DNA of 64,000 nucleotides from Bradyrhizobium sp. (GCF_016219575.1 NZ_JACRMG010000009.1:1-64000), one strand, 5' to 3'. Shown: positions 9,272 through 18,965, counted from the stretch's first letter. A program made the numbers and translations. The notes: generated by a model not told the origin, from the letters alone.

Positions 9272-9489
9272 CAAATCAGACACTTAACGGACCCATTTGA
9301 TGTGGGCCCGCGGCCTTGCCAAGCCACCTAACCTTGCGATTCAGGTCCCGGACCTGCTACATGAGGTCCGCCGAATTTGCCGTATTTTTTCAAGGGTTAA
9401 CGCCATTCTCAAGAGGCCGACAGAGCCGCTTTGTGCGTTGCCCGAAAGCTCAAGCGACATCGTCAGGCGATGTGAGGACTGGACAGGTC

Positions 9490-11865
9490 ATGCTCGATAA
9501 GTACAGCGAAAGCGAAGTTCATGTCGACGTCGCAGAGACGCGGCCGACTTCGAGCATCGCCTTCGGACTGGAACGGATGGGGCTGATCGCAGTCAAGGCG
9601 CCGGTGCTGTCTCTCATCGTGCTCTTCGTGCTGATGGTCGCCGCCGTGTTCGGCGTCTATCGCATCAAGATCGACGACTCCTTGAGCCAGCTGTTCCGCT
9701 CGGACTCCAAGGACTACAAGCAATATGAGGCGGTGACCAAGCGCTTCCCGGCGACCGAGTTCGACGTGCTGGTCGTGGTCGAGGGCAAGACGCTGCTGGC
9801 GCGCGAAAACCTCGAGAAGGTCCGCGACCTGGTCACGGACATGCAGCTCGTCGAGGGCGTGCGCGGGCTGGTGTCGCTGTTCTCGGCGCGGCAGGCGCCG
9901 GAAAAGGGCAGGCTGCCGGCGGCGCTGTTCCCGCCGGATCTGCCGGAAGGCCCCGCTTACGACAAGTTCATCGAGACGGTGAAGGCCAACGAGATCATCC
10001 GCGGCAAGCTGTTGTCGGAAGACGGCACGCTGGCGCTGGTGGTGATGTCGCTGGAGCCGGCGATCGTCTCCTCCAACAAGCTCAAGCAGGTGGTCGGCGA
10101 GATCAGGAAGATCATGGCCGACGACCTCGCCGGCAGCGGACTCAATGCGCAGCTCTCCGGCGTTCCCGTGATGCAGCTCGAGATCCGCAACGCGGTCGAG
10201 CGCGACGGGCTCACCTACAACATCCTCGGCATCCTCGCCGGCTGCATCATCGCAATCATCTTCTTCCGCAAGATATCCTTCATGGTGGCGGCGGCGTTCC
10301 CGCCGATGATCGCGATCCTGCTCGCGCTCGGCGGCCTCGGCTGGGCCAACTTCAATCTCAACATGTTCCTCAACGTGATGACGCCCCTCATCATGGTGAT
10401 CAGCTTTTCCGACTCGATGCAGCTAACCTTCGCGGCGCGCGACCGGCTGATCGCGGGGCAGGACAAGTACACGGCCTTCAAGAATGCCGTGCTGGTCGTG
10501 GGACCCGCCTGCGTGCTCACCCACGGCACCGCGGGCATTTCCTTCATCGCGCTGCAGTTCTCCGATTCCGACCTGATCCGCAAGTTCGGCGAGGCGGGGC
10601 TGGCCGCCACCATCATCGCGCTGATCGCGGTGCTCAGCCTGGTGCCGGTGTTCGGCGTGCTGCTGGTGCGCAACGAAAAGATCTTTGCCGTGAAATTCCA
10701 GGGCGCGGATGCCGGCGTGCAGATGCTGCGCAATTTCTGCTACTGGATCGCGGTGCGCATGGTGAACCGCCCCGGGCTGTACAGCCTGATCGCGCTGATC
10801 GTGGTCGGCGGCCTCGGCGTCATCTATGCCAGCCTCGAGCCGCGCTATCGCCTCGCCGACCAGGTGCCGGACAAGCGGCAGGCGGTGGAGGCGAGCGGGA
10901 GGCTCGACGCCAAGCTCACCGGCGCCAATCCGATCGATGTGCTGATCGAATTCCCCAAGGGCGCCGACCTCTACGCGCCGGAGACGCTGAACGTGATCGC
11001 CCAGGTGCACTCCACGGTGGAGGGCGCGGCGGGCGTCGGTAACGTCTGGTCGCTGGAAACGCTGCGCCGCTGGCTGGCGGAGAAGGCCGGCACCACCGAC
11101 GTCGAGACGCTGAAGCAGTATGTCAGCGTGATCCCCGAACACCTGGTGCGCCGCTTCATCTCGGCCGAGCAGGATGCGGTGGTGGTGTCCGGCCGCGTGC
11201 CGGATCACGATTCGAGCCAGATCCTGCCGGTGGTGGAAAAGCTCGATCGCGCGCTCGACAAGGTGCGCAAGGCGCATCCCGGCTTCGAGATCGCGGTGAC
11301 CGGCCTGTCGGCGATCGCGGCGCGCAACAGCGCCAACATGATCGAGAAGCTCAACCACGGCCTGACGATCGAATTCATCCTGGTGGCGGTCTTCATCGGT
11401 CTCGCCTTCCGTTCGGTCGTCGTGATGTTCTCCTGCATCCTGCCGGGCATCTTCCCGGTGGTGCTGTCGGGCACGGTGCTGTGGCTGCTCGGGGAGGGGC
11501 TGCAATTCGCCAGCGTGGTGGCGCTGACGGTGTCGTTCGGCCTCGGCCTGTCGGCGACCATCCACTTCCTCAACCGCCTGCGTCTGGAGAGCAAGCCCGG
11601 CGTCTCGTCGGAGCTGGCGGTGGAGCGCGCTACCGTGCTGGTGGGACCGGCGCTGATCCTGACCACGGTGGTGCTGGCCTGCGGCCTGATCGTGACCGTG
11701 TTCTCCGACCTGCCGTCGCTGCGCCTGTTCGGCTGGCTCAGCGCATTCTCGATGGTGGCAGCCCTCGTCGCCGACCTCTTCATCCTGCGGCCGACGTCGA
11801 TGTGGCTGATCAACCTGGCGCAAAAAATCCGCGGGTCGGCCGGCCAGCCGAAGCCCGCGGAGTGA
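9490..11865 (+). CDS. MMPL/RND-family transporter, possible lipid exporter
   Basis: 791 residues with the RND layout of a single helix near the N-terminus (about 35-57), a large periplasmic loop, a group of helices with the sterol-sensing-like segment (about 240-400), a second loop and a second helix group to the end. It is shorter than RND drug pumps (~1040) and like the MMPL/HpnN type. It contains IIFFRKISFMVAAAFPPMIA and SFGLGLSATIHFLNRL. The ATG at 9490 follows GGACAGG; longer starts add a non-conserved tail. It sits in the same direction 218 bases behind eutC and near hpnP, so a role in moving hopanoids or other lipids is plausible but not shown. The true hpnN is at 21.6 kb. Confidence 0.75.
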   Translation: MLDKYSESEVHVDVAETRPTSSIAFGLERMGLIAVKAPVLSLIVLFVLMVAAVFGVYRIKIDDSLSQLFRSDSKDYKQYEAVTKRFPATEFDVLVVVEGKTLLARENLEKVRDLVTDMQLVEGVRGLVSLFSARQAPEKGRLPAALFPPDLPEGPAYDKFIETVKANEIIRGKLLSEDGTLALVVMSLEPAIVSSNKLKQVVGEIRKIMADDLAGSGLNAQLSGVPVMQLEIRNAVERDGLTYNILGILAGCIIAIIFFRKISFMVAAAFPPMIAILLALGGLGWANFNLNMFLNVMTPLIMVISFSDSMQLTFAARDRLIAGQDKYTAFKNAVLVVGPACVLTHGTAGISFIALQFSDSDLIRKFGEAGLAATIIALIAVLSLVPVFGVLLVRNEKIFAVKFQGADAGVQMLRNFCYWIAVRMVNRPGLYSLIALIVVGGLGVIYASLEPRYRLADQVPDKRQAVEASGRLDAKLTGANPIDVLIEFPKGADLYAPETLNVIAQVHSTVEGAAGVGNVWSLETLRRWLAEKAGTTDVETLKQYVSVIPEHLVRRFISAEQDAVVVSGRVPDHDSSQILPVVEKLDRALDKVRKAHPGFEIAVTGLSAIAARNSANMIEKLNHGLTIEFILVAVFIGLAFRSVVVMFSCILPGIFPVVLSGTVLWLLGEGLQFASVVALTVSFGLGLSATIHFLNRLRLESKPGVSSELAVERATVLVGPALILTTVVLACGLIVTVFSDLPSLRLFGWLSAFSMVAALVADLFILRPTSMWLINLAQKIRGSAGQPKPAE

Positions 11866-11878
11866 TGCCTCGCAGCTC

Positions 11879-11899
11879 GAAGGGCTGCCTCAGCCCTTC
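11879..11899. terminator. Hairpin between convergent genes
   Basis: Perfect 9-bp arms GAAGGGCTG / CAGCCCTTC with a 3-base loop, directly behind the transporter stop and overlapping the last codons of the opposing gene. There is no T-run, so intrinsic termination is uncertain. Confidence 0.4.
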
Positions 11900-12393
11900 G
11901 TCATCGTGATGTTGACGCCGCGGATCTCGCCCTTGGATTCGATCTGCACGACCTGCTTGGTGCCGTTGGTGCGCAGGTTCAGCGTGGCGGCGAAACCGGA
12001 GGCCTCGACGAAGACGTCGATGGCGCCATTGCCGGCGGTGCCCTGCAGGTTGCCGAAGATGTTGCGGCTCTTCTCGCTCCAGCTGCCGGAGATGCGGTCG
12101 CCCTGGCTGGTGACGTCGCTGATGAGATCGAACTTGTAGCTGTCGCTCGCGCAGTGTAGCGCCTGCTTCAGGCCCATCCCGGTGGAGTTGACCTTGTAGT
12201 CGGCCTTGCAACGGATGCGCTCGGTGGTGCCGTTGGACAGCGCGACCGTGCCGGTACCCGACCATGAACCGTCAAAGCCGGCAAAGGGGCCGCCCGCCTG
12301 GGTGTTGCCCGCCGAGACCGACAGCAACAGCGCAGCGCCGACGCCGGCCGCCGTGAGAGCCCGACCGAACAGGCTGGAAGCAAACAAGTTCAT
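11890..12393 (-). CDS. Secreted protein of unknown function
   Basis: 167 residues from the ATG at 12393 with a signal peptide (hydrophobic stretch to about residue 25, Thr-Gln-Ala cleavage region). The mature part reads FDGSWSGTGTVALSNGTTER, then a likely beta-sandwich with two cysteines (RCKADY and ALHCASD) and GSWSEKSRNIFGNLQG. This pattern is frequent in small secreted proteins of Bradyrhizobium with no known role. An in-frame ATG at 12408 is possible; 12393 is preferred because GGGA lies at ribosome-binding distance and the signal peptide is then typical. Confidence 0.7.
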   Translation of the reverse strand: MNLFASSLFGRALTAAGVGAALLLSVSAGNTQAGGPFAGFDGSWSGTGTVALSNGTTERIRCKADYKVNSTGMGLKQALHCASDSYKFDLISDVTSQGDRISGSWSEKSRNIFGNLQGTAGNGAIDVFVEASGFAATLNLRTNGTKQVVQIESKGEIRGVNITMTKG

Positions 12394-12497
12394 GGTGAGT
12401 TTTCCCATCTCAATAGACGCTTCCGAACGAGAGGCGTCTCGCCACATCGAAGACTTAGTGTCACCGCGACAGGCGAGGTTCAAATCGCGGTGAACTG

Positions 12498-12567
12498 CCC
12501 GCTTCGGGCGGGGTTCCGGCGTGCATCATGTAGCGGTCCCGGCGGTTGTCCTGCAACCGCCATTTTT
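12498..12567 (+). other. Two hairpins, the second terminator-like; possible small RNA end
   Basis: GCCCG/CGGGC near 12500 is followed by a perfect hairpin GGCGGTTG (12541-12548) / CAACCGCC (12554-12561) and then a run of five T (12563-12567). This looks like a rho-independent terminator pointing to the right, but no plus-strand gene precedes it; the flanking genes diverge. The rest of the interval 12394-12765 holds only presumed promoters. Confidence 0.35.
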
Positions 12568-12765
12568 CAACACGGCTAACTGGTAAATATGAGCCATATT
12601 TCAAGCGGTTACAAACAGTGAACGCTTGCCGTTAATTTAGCCGCATTTGCCATGCTTGTGCTGGAGGCGCCGCTGCGATACGCGGCCTCTGCCACTCACG
12701 AATCATGCCGACCACCGAAGCGTCATTCGGGGGCCGCGGATTTCTGCCGTCGAATGAAGGATCAC

Positions 12766-13011
12766 ATGCGCAAGTTTGTTCTGGCCCTCGCCTTCCTGTC
12801 GTCCACGTCCGCCGCCTTCGCCCAGCAGCAGGCGGTGCAGCCGCAGCGCAGCGGCACGGCGGAAGAGCAGGCGGCCTGTAACCGCGACGTCCAGCGCCAC
12901 TGCCGCAGCGTCATCAACCAGGGCGACTTCGTGATCCTTGCCTGCCTTCAGCAGAACCGCCCGCAGATTTCGGCCGCCTGCAACCAGGTGCTGAAGAACC
13001 ACGGCCAGTAA
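12766..13011 (+). CDS. Small secreted cysteine-rich protein
   Basis: 81 residues: signal peptide with Ala-Phe-Ala cleavage region at about residue 20, then a short domain with four cysteines spaced as in cysteine-rich repeat proteins (AACNRDVQRHC ... ACLQQNRPQISAACNQVL). The ATG at 12766 has GAAGG five bases upstream; the ATG at 12754 is less well placed. The cysteines probably form two disulfides in the periplasm. Function unknown. It stands alone 177 bases ahead of hpnC. Confidence 0.75.
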   Translation: MRKFVLALAFLSSTSAAFAQQQAVQPQRSGTAEEQAACNRDVQRHCRSVINQGDFVILACLQQNRPQISAACNQVLKNHGQ

Positions 13012-13188
13012 GCGCCGTTTCCGCGGGTCGGCGGCCGGGCGGAAACCTTGCCGCCGGCCCCCTGCGAAACGTCGGCTGCATCCGCTTTGCAGCCTGCGAA
13101 AGCATTGGTTTTGCCTGCATATTCCCCTATATGGGGGCGCGAGTTCCGCAAGCGCCCCCGGGCGCAAAACCGGTGACGATGTAATTCG

Positions 13189-14067
13189 ATGAGCAGCGCT
13201 GGCGACCTCAGGTCGGGCAAGACGCACCGTGACGAGAATTTTCCGGTCGCCTCGTGGATCATCCATCCGCGGCACCGGGCGCCGATTCTCGCCTTCTACA
13301 ATTTCGTCCGCACCGCCGACGACATTGCCGATCATTCGCAACTGCCGGCGGACGAGAAGCTGCGCTATCTCGACGTTCTGGAAGCGGAACTGCTCGGCAA
13401 GGGCGACACGCAGGCGGAGGCCGTGCGGCTGCGCAACGCGCTCGCCGAACGCGGCATGCCGCCGCGCCATGCGCTCGACCTGCTCACCGCCTTCCGCATG
13501 GACGTGACCAAGCTGCGTTACGAGAACTGGGATGAGGTGATCCACTATTGCCGCTATTCGGCGATGCCGGTCGGCCGCTTCGTGCTCGACGTCCATGGCG
13601 AGAGCACCTCGACCTGGCCGGCTTCCGATGCGCTTTGCGCGGGCCTGCAGGTCAACAACCACCTGCAGGATTGCGGCAAGGATTTTCGCGAGCTCAACCG
13701 CGTGTACCTGCCGCGTGACGCGCTGGCCGCGAGCGGCGCTTCCGTCGAGGAGCTTGGCGCCCGGAAATCGTCGCCGCAGATGCTGCAATGCCTGCACGCC
13801 CTGGCCGTGAAGACGGAGGCGCTGCTCGATGAAGGCAGGGCGCTCGCGCCGCAGGTCAGGGATTTCCGGCTCGGGCTCGAGGTCTCCGTCATCCAGGCGT
13901 TCGCCGACAAGATCGTGGCGATGCTCAGGGTGCGCGACCCCCTGAGCGAGCGCGTGCATCTGTCGCCGCTCGAACTGCTCGCCTACAGTTTTGGCGGGAT
14001 GGCCGGCGAAATCGCGCGGCGCGCGACCGGCCGCGGACCGCAATCGAAGACGGCGGCCGGCGCATGA
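13189..14067 (+). CDS. hpnC: Hydroxysqualene synthase
   Basis: 292 residues, squalene/phytoene synthase fold. Two aspartate-rich motifs are present: TADDIADHS near residue 42 and NHLQDCGKDF near 160. In the three-enzyme bacterial route HpnC converts presqualene diphosphate to hydroxysqualene. First gene of an overlapping operon hpnC-hpnD-hpnE with shc and hpnG behind; its stop overlaps the hpnD start by 4 bases. The start at 13189 gives the typical short N-terminus before SGKTHRDENFPVAS. The 177-base gap upstream presumably holds the operon promoter; no clear boxes were found. Confidence 0.95.
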   Translation: MSSAGDLRSGKTHRDENFPVASWIIHPRHRAPILAFYNFVRTADDIADHSQLPADEKLRYLDVLEAELLGKGDTQAEAVRLRNALAERGMPPRHALDLLTAFRMDVTKLRYENWDEVIHYCRYSAMPVGRFVLDVHGESTSTWPASDALCAGLQVNNHLQDCGKDFRELNRVYLPRDALAASGASVEELGARKSSPQMLQCLHALAVKTEALLDEGRALAPQVRDFRLGLEVSVIQAFADKIVAMLRVRDPLSERVHLSPLELLAYSFGGMAGEIARRATGRGPQSKTAAGA

Positions 14068-14900
14068 GCGTGCAGACGGCCGACAACGCGAACTACGGTT
14101 CGACCGCCTCCGGCAGTTCGTTCTACGCGGCGATGCGCATCCTGCCGCCGGCGCAGCGCGAGGCGATGTTCCGGATCTACAGTTTCTGCCGCCAGGTCGA
14201 CGACATCGCCGATTCCGACGGTCCGCGCGCGGAGCGCCTCGCCGCGCTCCAGCAATGGCGCGACGACATCGATGCGCTCTATCGCGGTCAGCCGCCGGCG
14301 CGGCTGAAGGACTATGTCGCCTCGGTGAAGGCCTTCGGCCTGAAGCGCGAGGATTTCCTCGCTATCGTCGACGGCATGGAAATGGACGTGCCGGCCGACA
14401 TCCGCGCGCCCGACATGGCGACCCTCGATCTCTATTGCGACCGCGTCGCCAGCGCCGTCGGGCGGCTGTCGGTGCGGGTGTTCGGCATGGGGGAGGAGGA
14501 CGGCGTCGCGCTCGCCCATCATCTCGGCCGCGCGTTGCAGCTCACCAACATCCTGCGCGACCTCGACGAGGATGCCGGCCTCGGCCGGCTCTATCTGCCG
14601 CGCGAAGGCCTGCTGCATGCCGGGATCACCGGCGACGATCCCGCGAAAGTCACCGCCGACAAGGCGCTGCCGAAAGTATGCGCGCCGCTGGCGCAGCGCG
14701 CGGCCATGCATTTCGCCAAGGCCGACGAGATCATGGCGCGCTGCCCGCGCCGCACGGTGCGCGCGCCCCGCATAATGTCGAAATACTACCGCGCCATCCT
14801 CGACCTGCTGCTGGCGCGGGGTTTCGCCGCCCCGCGCGAACCGGTGCGTGTGACAAAACTCACGAAGCTCGCCATCCTCTTCCGTTACGCTTTCATCTGA
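14064..14900 (+). CDS. hpnD: Presqualene diphosphate synthase
   Basis: 278 residues, same fold family as hpnC. Motifs: SSFYAAMRILPPAQREAM, FCRQVDDIADSD (first Asp-rich motif) and LTNILRDLDEDAGLGRLYLP (second). It joins two farnesyl diphosphates head-to-head to presqualene diphosphate, the first step into squalene. It starts inside the hpnC stop (ATGA overlap) and its own stop overlaps the hpnE start (TGATG), showing tight translational coupling. Confidence 0.95.
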   Translation: MSVQTADNANYGSTASGSSFYAAMRILPPAQREAMFRIYSFCRQVDDIADSDGPRAERLAALQQWRDDIDALYRGQPPARLKDYVASVKAFGLKREDFLAIVDGMEMDVPADIRAPDMATLDLYCDRVASAVGRLSVRVFGMGEEDGVALAHHLGRALQLTNILRDLDEDAGLGRLYLPREGLLHAGITGDDPAKVTADKALPKVCAPLAQRAAMHFAKADEIMARCPRRTVRAPRIMSKYYRAILDLLLARGFAAPREPVRVTKLTKLAILFRYAFI

Positions 14901-16153
14901 TGCCCAAAACCGTCCACATCATCGGCGCCGGGATTTCCGGCCTTTCCGCGGCCGTGCGGCTGAGCAATGCCGGCGTGCCCGTGCACGTCCACGAAGCGAC
15001 GCAGCAGGCCGGCGGCCGCTGCCGCTCCTATTTCGACGCCGTCACCAATCTCACCATCGACAACGGCAATCACCTGCTGCTGTCGGGCAATCGTCACGCC
15101 CTCGACTATGCGCGCACCATCGGCACCGAGGCGGGGCTGGTGGGGCCGGCGCGCGCGCAGTTTCCATTCGTGGATGTTTCCACCGGCCAGCGCTGGCAGC
15201 TCGACCTCGGCGACAGCCGCTGGCCCACCTGGGTGTTCGACGAGTCGCGCCGCGTCCCCGATACCGGGCTGTTCGACTATCTGAAGCTTGCGCCGATCAT
15301 CTGGGCCGGCGCGGACACGCTGGTCGGCAACGCCATTCCCTGCGACGGCACGCTGTATGAGCGGCTGGTGCAGCCGCTGTTGCTGGCCGCGCTCAATTGC
15401 GATCCGCCGGAGGGCTCGGCCGGCCTTGCCGGGGCCATCGTGCGGGAGACGCTGCTGGCGGGCGGCCAGGCCTGCCGTCCATTGATCGCGCGCGACGGGC
15501 TCAGCGCCGTGCTGGTCGATCCCGCCGTCAAGCTGCTCGAGGGCCGCGGCGCCAGCGTGCGCCTCAGCCACGAGTTGCGCGCGCTTGAGACCTCGGGCGA
15601 TCGCGTCAACGAACTGAACTTCGGCGACGACAGGATCGCCATCGGCCCCGACGACGCCGTCATTCTCGCAGTGCCGCCGCGGCCCGCTTCTGCGCTGCTG
15701 CCGGGCCTGAAGACGCCGACCAGGTTCCGCGCCATCGTGAACGCGCATTTCCGCTTCGATCCGCCGCGGGACGCTGCGCCCATTCTCGGCGTGGTCGGGG
15801 GGCTCGTGGAATGGCTGTTCGCCTTCCCGCAGCGGCTCTCCGTCACTATCAGCAATGGCGACCGGCTGGTCGACATGCCGCGCGAGGAGCTGGCGCAGGC
15901 GATCTGGCGGGATGTCTGCAAGGCCGGCGGCGTTTCCGGCGAATTGCCGCCCTGGCAGATCGTACGCGAGCGCCGCGCCACATTTGAGGCCACGCCGGAA
16001 CAGAATGCGCTGCGGCCGGGGCCGGTGACGGCATTCAAAAACCTGTTCCTTGCCGGCGACTGGACTGCTACGGGATTGCCTGCGACCATCGAGGGATCGG
16101 TGCGGTCGGGCGATCGCGCCGCCGATCTGGTCCTCGGAAAGGCAAACGCCTGA
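14900..16153 (+). CDS. hpnE: Hydroxysqualene dehydroxylase (FAD-dependent)
   Basis: 417 residues. N-terminal dinucleotide-binding motif HIIGAGISGLSAAVRLSNAG followed by GGRCRS, typical of amine-oxidase/phytoene-desaturase flavoproteins, and a C-terminal FAD contact LFLAGDWTATGLPATIEG. HpnE reduces hydroxysqualene to squalene. The start is the ATG overlapping the hpnD stop; a longer open frame upstream in the same phase runs antiparallel in sense to hpnD and is not used. Confidence 0.95.
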   Translation: MPKTVHIIGAGISGLSAAVRLSNAGVPVHVHEATQQAGGRCRSYFDAVTNLTIDNGNHLLLSGNRHALDYARTIGTEAGLVGPARAQFPFVDVSTGQRWQLDLGDSRWPTWVFDESRRVPDTGLFDYLKLAPIIWAGADTLVGNAIPCDGTLYERLVQPLLLAALNCDPPEGSAGLAGAIVRETLLAGGQACRPLIARDGLSAVLVDPAVKLLEGRGASVRLSHELRALETSGDRVNELNFGDDRIAIGPDDAVILAVPPRPASALLPGLKTPTRFRAIVNAHFRFDPPRDAAPILGVVGGLVEWLFAFPQRLSVTISNGDRLVDMPREELAQAIWRDVCKAGGVSGELPPWQIVRERRATFEATPEQNALRPGPVTAFKNLFLAGDWTATGLPATIEGSVRSGDRAADLVLGKANA

Positions 16154-16210
16154 TCCTCAATCCGCGCGCGGTGCGCAATTCGCACCGGAGCGCGAACACA
16201 GGGCAAGTCA

Positions 16211-18178
16211 GTGAATATGCATTCCGGAAACCCCACCGCCACCGTCGATCCCGCCGCGCTGGAAAAGAGCATCGCTTCGGCCACCGAGGCGCTGCTCGGC
16301 TGTCGCCAGGCCGACGGCCACTGGGTGTTCGAGCTGGAAGCGGATGCCACCATCCCGTCCGAATATGTGCTGCTGCGGCACTATCTCGCCGAGCCGGTCG
16401 ACGCGGTACTCGAAGCCAAGATCGCCAACTATCTGCGGCGCATCCAGGGCGCCCATGGCGGCTGGCCGCTGGTGCACGACGGCCCGTTCGACATGAGCGC
16501 GAGCGTGAAGGCCTATTTCGCGCTGAAGATGATCGGCGATTCCGTGGACGCGCCGCACATGGCGCGGGCGCGCGAGGCGATCCGCTCGCGCGGGGGCGCC
16601 GCTAACGTCAACGTGTTCACCCGCTTCCTGCTCGCCTTCTATGGCGTCGTGACCTGGCGCGCGGTGCCGGTGCTGCCGATCGAGATCATGCTGCTGCCGA
16701 CGTGGTCGCCGTTCCACCTCAACAAGATCTCCTACTGGGCCCGCACCACCATCGTGCCGCTGATGGTGCTGGCGGCGCTGAAGCCGCGCGCGAAAAATCC
16801 GAAGGGGGTCGGCATCGACGAACTGTTCCTGCAGGATCCGAAGAGCGTCGGCATGACGTCGAAGGCGCCGCACCAGAGCTGGGGCTGGTTCCTGCTGTTC
16901 CGCTCGCTCGACAAGATCCTGCGCGCGATCGAGCCGCTGTTTCCGAAGGGTTTGCGCGCCCGCGCGGTCGAGAGCGCGCTCGCCTTCACCGAGGAGCGGC
17001 TCAACGGCGAAGACGGCCTGGGCGCGATCTATCCGCCGATGGCCAACGTCGTGATGATGTACGAGGCGCTCGGCAAGGATGAGAATTTTCCGCCGCGCGC
17101 GATTACGCGCCGGGGCATCGAGAAGCTGCTGGTGATCGGCGAGCACGAGGCCTACTGCCAGCCCTGTGTGTCGCCGGTGTGGGACACCGCGCTGACCTGC
17201 CACGCGCTGCAGGAGGCCGGCGGCGAAGAGGCGACGGCGAGGGCCAAACAGGGCCTCGACTGGCTGCAGCCGCGCCAGGTGCTGGACCTCAAGGGCGACT
17301 GGGCCGCGAAGGCCCCCGATACGCGGCCCGGCGGCTGGGCATTCCAGTACAACAACGCGCACTATCCGGACCTCGACGACACCGCCGTGGTGGTCATGGC
17401 GATGGACCGCGCCCAGCGCAACGCCGGCAGCAACGAGTATGACACCGCGATCGCCCGCGGCCGCGAATGGATCGAGGGCATGCAGAGCCGCGACGGCGGC
17501 TGGGCTGCCTTCGACGTGAACAATCTCGAATATTATTTGAACAATATCCCGTTCTCCGACCACGGCGCGCTGCTCGATCCCCCGACCGAGGACGTCACGG
17601 CGCGCTGCGTTTCGATGCTGGCCCAGCTTGGCGAGACCGCCCGGAGCAGCAAGGCGGTCGCCGACGGGATTGACTATCTGCGCCGCACCCAGCTGCCGGA
17701 GGGCTCGTGGTACGGCCGCTGGGGCCTGAACTACGTCTACGGCACCTGGTCGGTGCTCTGCGCGCTAAATGTCGCAGGGGTAGACCATCACGATCCCATG
17801 GTCCGGAAGGCGGTGGATTGGCTAGTCTCGATCCAGAATCGGGACGGCGGCTGGGGGGAAGATGCCGTCAGCTACCGGCTCGACTACAGGGGATATGAGC
17901 AGGCGCCCTCCACGTCGTCGCAAACGGCATGGGCCTTGCTTGGGTTGATGGCGGCCGGCGCAGTGGAGCATCCGGCCGTCGTGAAAGGGGTGGAGTACCT
18001 AAAAAGCACACAGACGGAAAAAGGCCTGTGGGATGAGCAGCGCTACACGGCAACGGGTTTTCCGCGCGTGTTTTATTTGCGATATCACGGCTACTCGAAG
18101 TTCTTCCCGCTCTGGGCATTGGCGCGGTACCGGAACTTGAGCAGCACCAACAGCAGGATGGTAGGGGTCGGGATGTGA
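16211..18178 (+). CDS. shc: Squalene-hopene cyclase
   Basis: 655 residues, full length for the family. Catalytic DXDD motif seen as Asp387-Leu-Asp-Asp-Thr, several QW-type repeats (for example GMQSRDGGWAAFD and SIQNRDGGWGEDA) and the C-terminal YLRYHGYSKFFPLWAL. It cyclises squalene to hopene and hopanol at the inner membrane. GTG at 16211 or ATG at 16217 could be the start; neither has a strong ribosome binding site. Also called hpnF. 57 bases behind hpnE and overlapping hpnG, so part of the same operon. Confidence 0.97.
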   Translation: MNMHSGNPTATVDPAALEKSIASATEALLGCRQADGHWVFELEADATIPSEYVLLRHYLAEPVDAVLEAKIANYLRRIQGAHGGWPLVHDGPFDMSASVKAYFALKMIGDSVDAPHMARAREAIRSRGGAANVNVFTRFLLAFYGVVTWRAVPVLPIEIMLLPTWSPFHLNKISYWARTTIVPLMVLAALKPRAKNPKGVGIDELFLQDPKSVGMTSKAPHQSWGWFLLFRSLDKILRAIEPLFPKGLRARAVESALAFTEERLNGEDGLGAIYPPMANVVMMYEALGKDENFPPRAITRRGIEKLLVIGEHEAYCQPCVSPVWDTALTCHALQEAGGEEATARAKQGLDWLQPRQVLDLKGDWAAKAPDTRPGGWAFQYNNAHYPDLDDTAVVVMAMDRAQRNAGSNEYDTAIARGREWIEGMQSRDGGWAAFDVNNLEYYLNNIPFSDHGALLDPPTEDVTARCVSMLAQLGETARSSKAVADGIDYLRRTQLPEGSWYGRWGLNYVYGTWSVLCALNVAGVDHHDPMVRKAVDWLVSIQNRDGGWGEDAVSYRLDYRGYEQAPSTSSQTAWALLGLMAAGAVEHPAVVKGVEYLKSTQTEKGLWDEQRYTATGFPRVFYLRYHGYSKFFPLWALARYRNLSSTNSRMVGVGM

Positions 18179-18945
18179 GTTTGGAGGCGGGGGCCGCCGT
18201 GACCGTGCGTCAGTCGATTGGGGAAGGTTCGATTGATCCGCGGCCGGTGTTGATCGTGACGGGATTGGTGCAGGAGGCCCGCATCGCGGCCGGGCCCGGC
18301 ATGATCGTCATCTGCAGTTCGAGCGATCCGCAACAGCTTCGTGCGCTGCTGGCAACGCTCGATTCCTCCACTTTCCGCGGCGTCGTCAGCTTTGGCGTGG
18401 CCGGCGGCCTCGACCCCTCATTGAAGACCGGCGATGTGGTGGTGGCGACCGAAGTCATGGCCGGCGATACCAAATTCCTCGCCGACATGGCGCTGAACGA
18501 AGAGATGATCGCGAGCGCCACGCTCAAGCGCAGCCGCGTGACGCGCCGCCGTCGCCGCGTGGTGCGCGGCGGGCTCGCCGGCGTCGAGCGGGTCGTTGCG
18601 GCAAGCTCCTGCAAGGCCGCGCTGCACTCCGAGACGGGCGCGGCCGCCGTCGACATGGAAAGCCACATCGCCGCCGCCTACGCCGCGAGCGCAGGCATTC
18701 CCTTCGCGGCGCTGCGCGTGATCAGCGATCCCGCCCACCGCGCGCTGCCCGAGCTGGCGCAGAACGCGATCAAGCCCAATGGCGATATCTGCGTGCGCAC
18801 CATCGTGCGCGGCGTGGTGCGAAATCCCAAGACGCTCAGCGCGCTGGTCTCCACCGGCATCGACTTCAACCGCGCGCTGCGCTCGTTGCGCGGCTGCCGC
18901 GGCTTCCTGATGGGCGGCGAAAGCCTCGTCGCGGGTCACGCCTGA
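18175..18945 (+). CDS. hpnG: Adenosylhopane nucleosidase/phosphorylase
   Basis: 256 residues of the purine nucleoside phosphorylase/MTA-SAH nucleosidase type: VVSFGVAGGLDPSLKTGDVV, AAAVDMESH (active-site region) and LRVISDPAHRALP. HpnG removes adenine from adenosylhopane, made by HpnH, to give ribosylhopane. GTG start overlaps the shc stop by 4 bases. Last gene of the operon, followed by a strong bidirectional terminator. Confidence 0.92.
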   Translation: MSLEAGAAVTVRQSIGEGSIDPRPVLIVTGLVQEARIAAGPGMIVICSSSDPQQLRALLATLDSSTFRGVVSFGVAGGLDPSLKTGDVVVATEVMAGDTKFLADMALNEEMIASATLKRSRVTRRRRRVVRGGLAGVERVVAASSCKAALHSETGAAAVDMESHIAAAYAASAGIPFAALRVISDPAHRALPELAQNAIKPNGDICVRTIVRGVVRNPKTLSALVSTGIDFNRALRSLRGCRGFLMGGESLVAGHA

Positions 18946-18965
18946 GCGCTTCCCTGATGTCGACG

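Noticed and set aside
9490..11865. Calling this gene hpnN
   Set aside because: A better match with the expected start, size and place (between hpnH/ispH and hpnO) is at 21593-24181.
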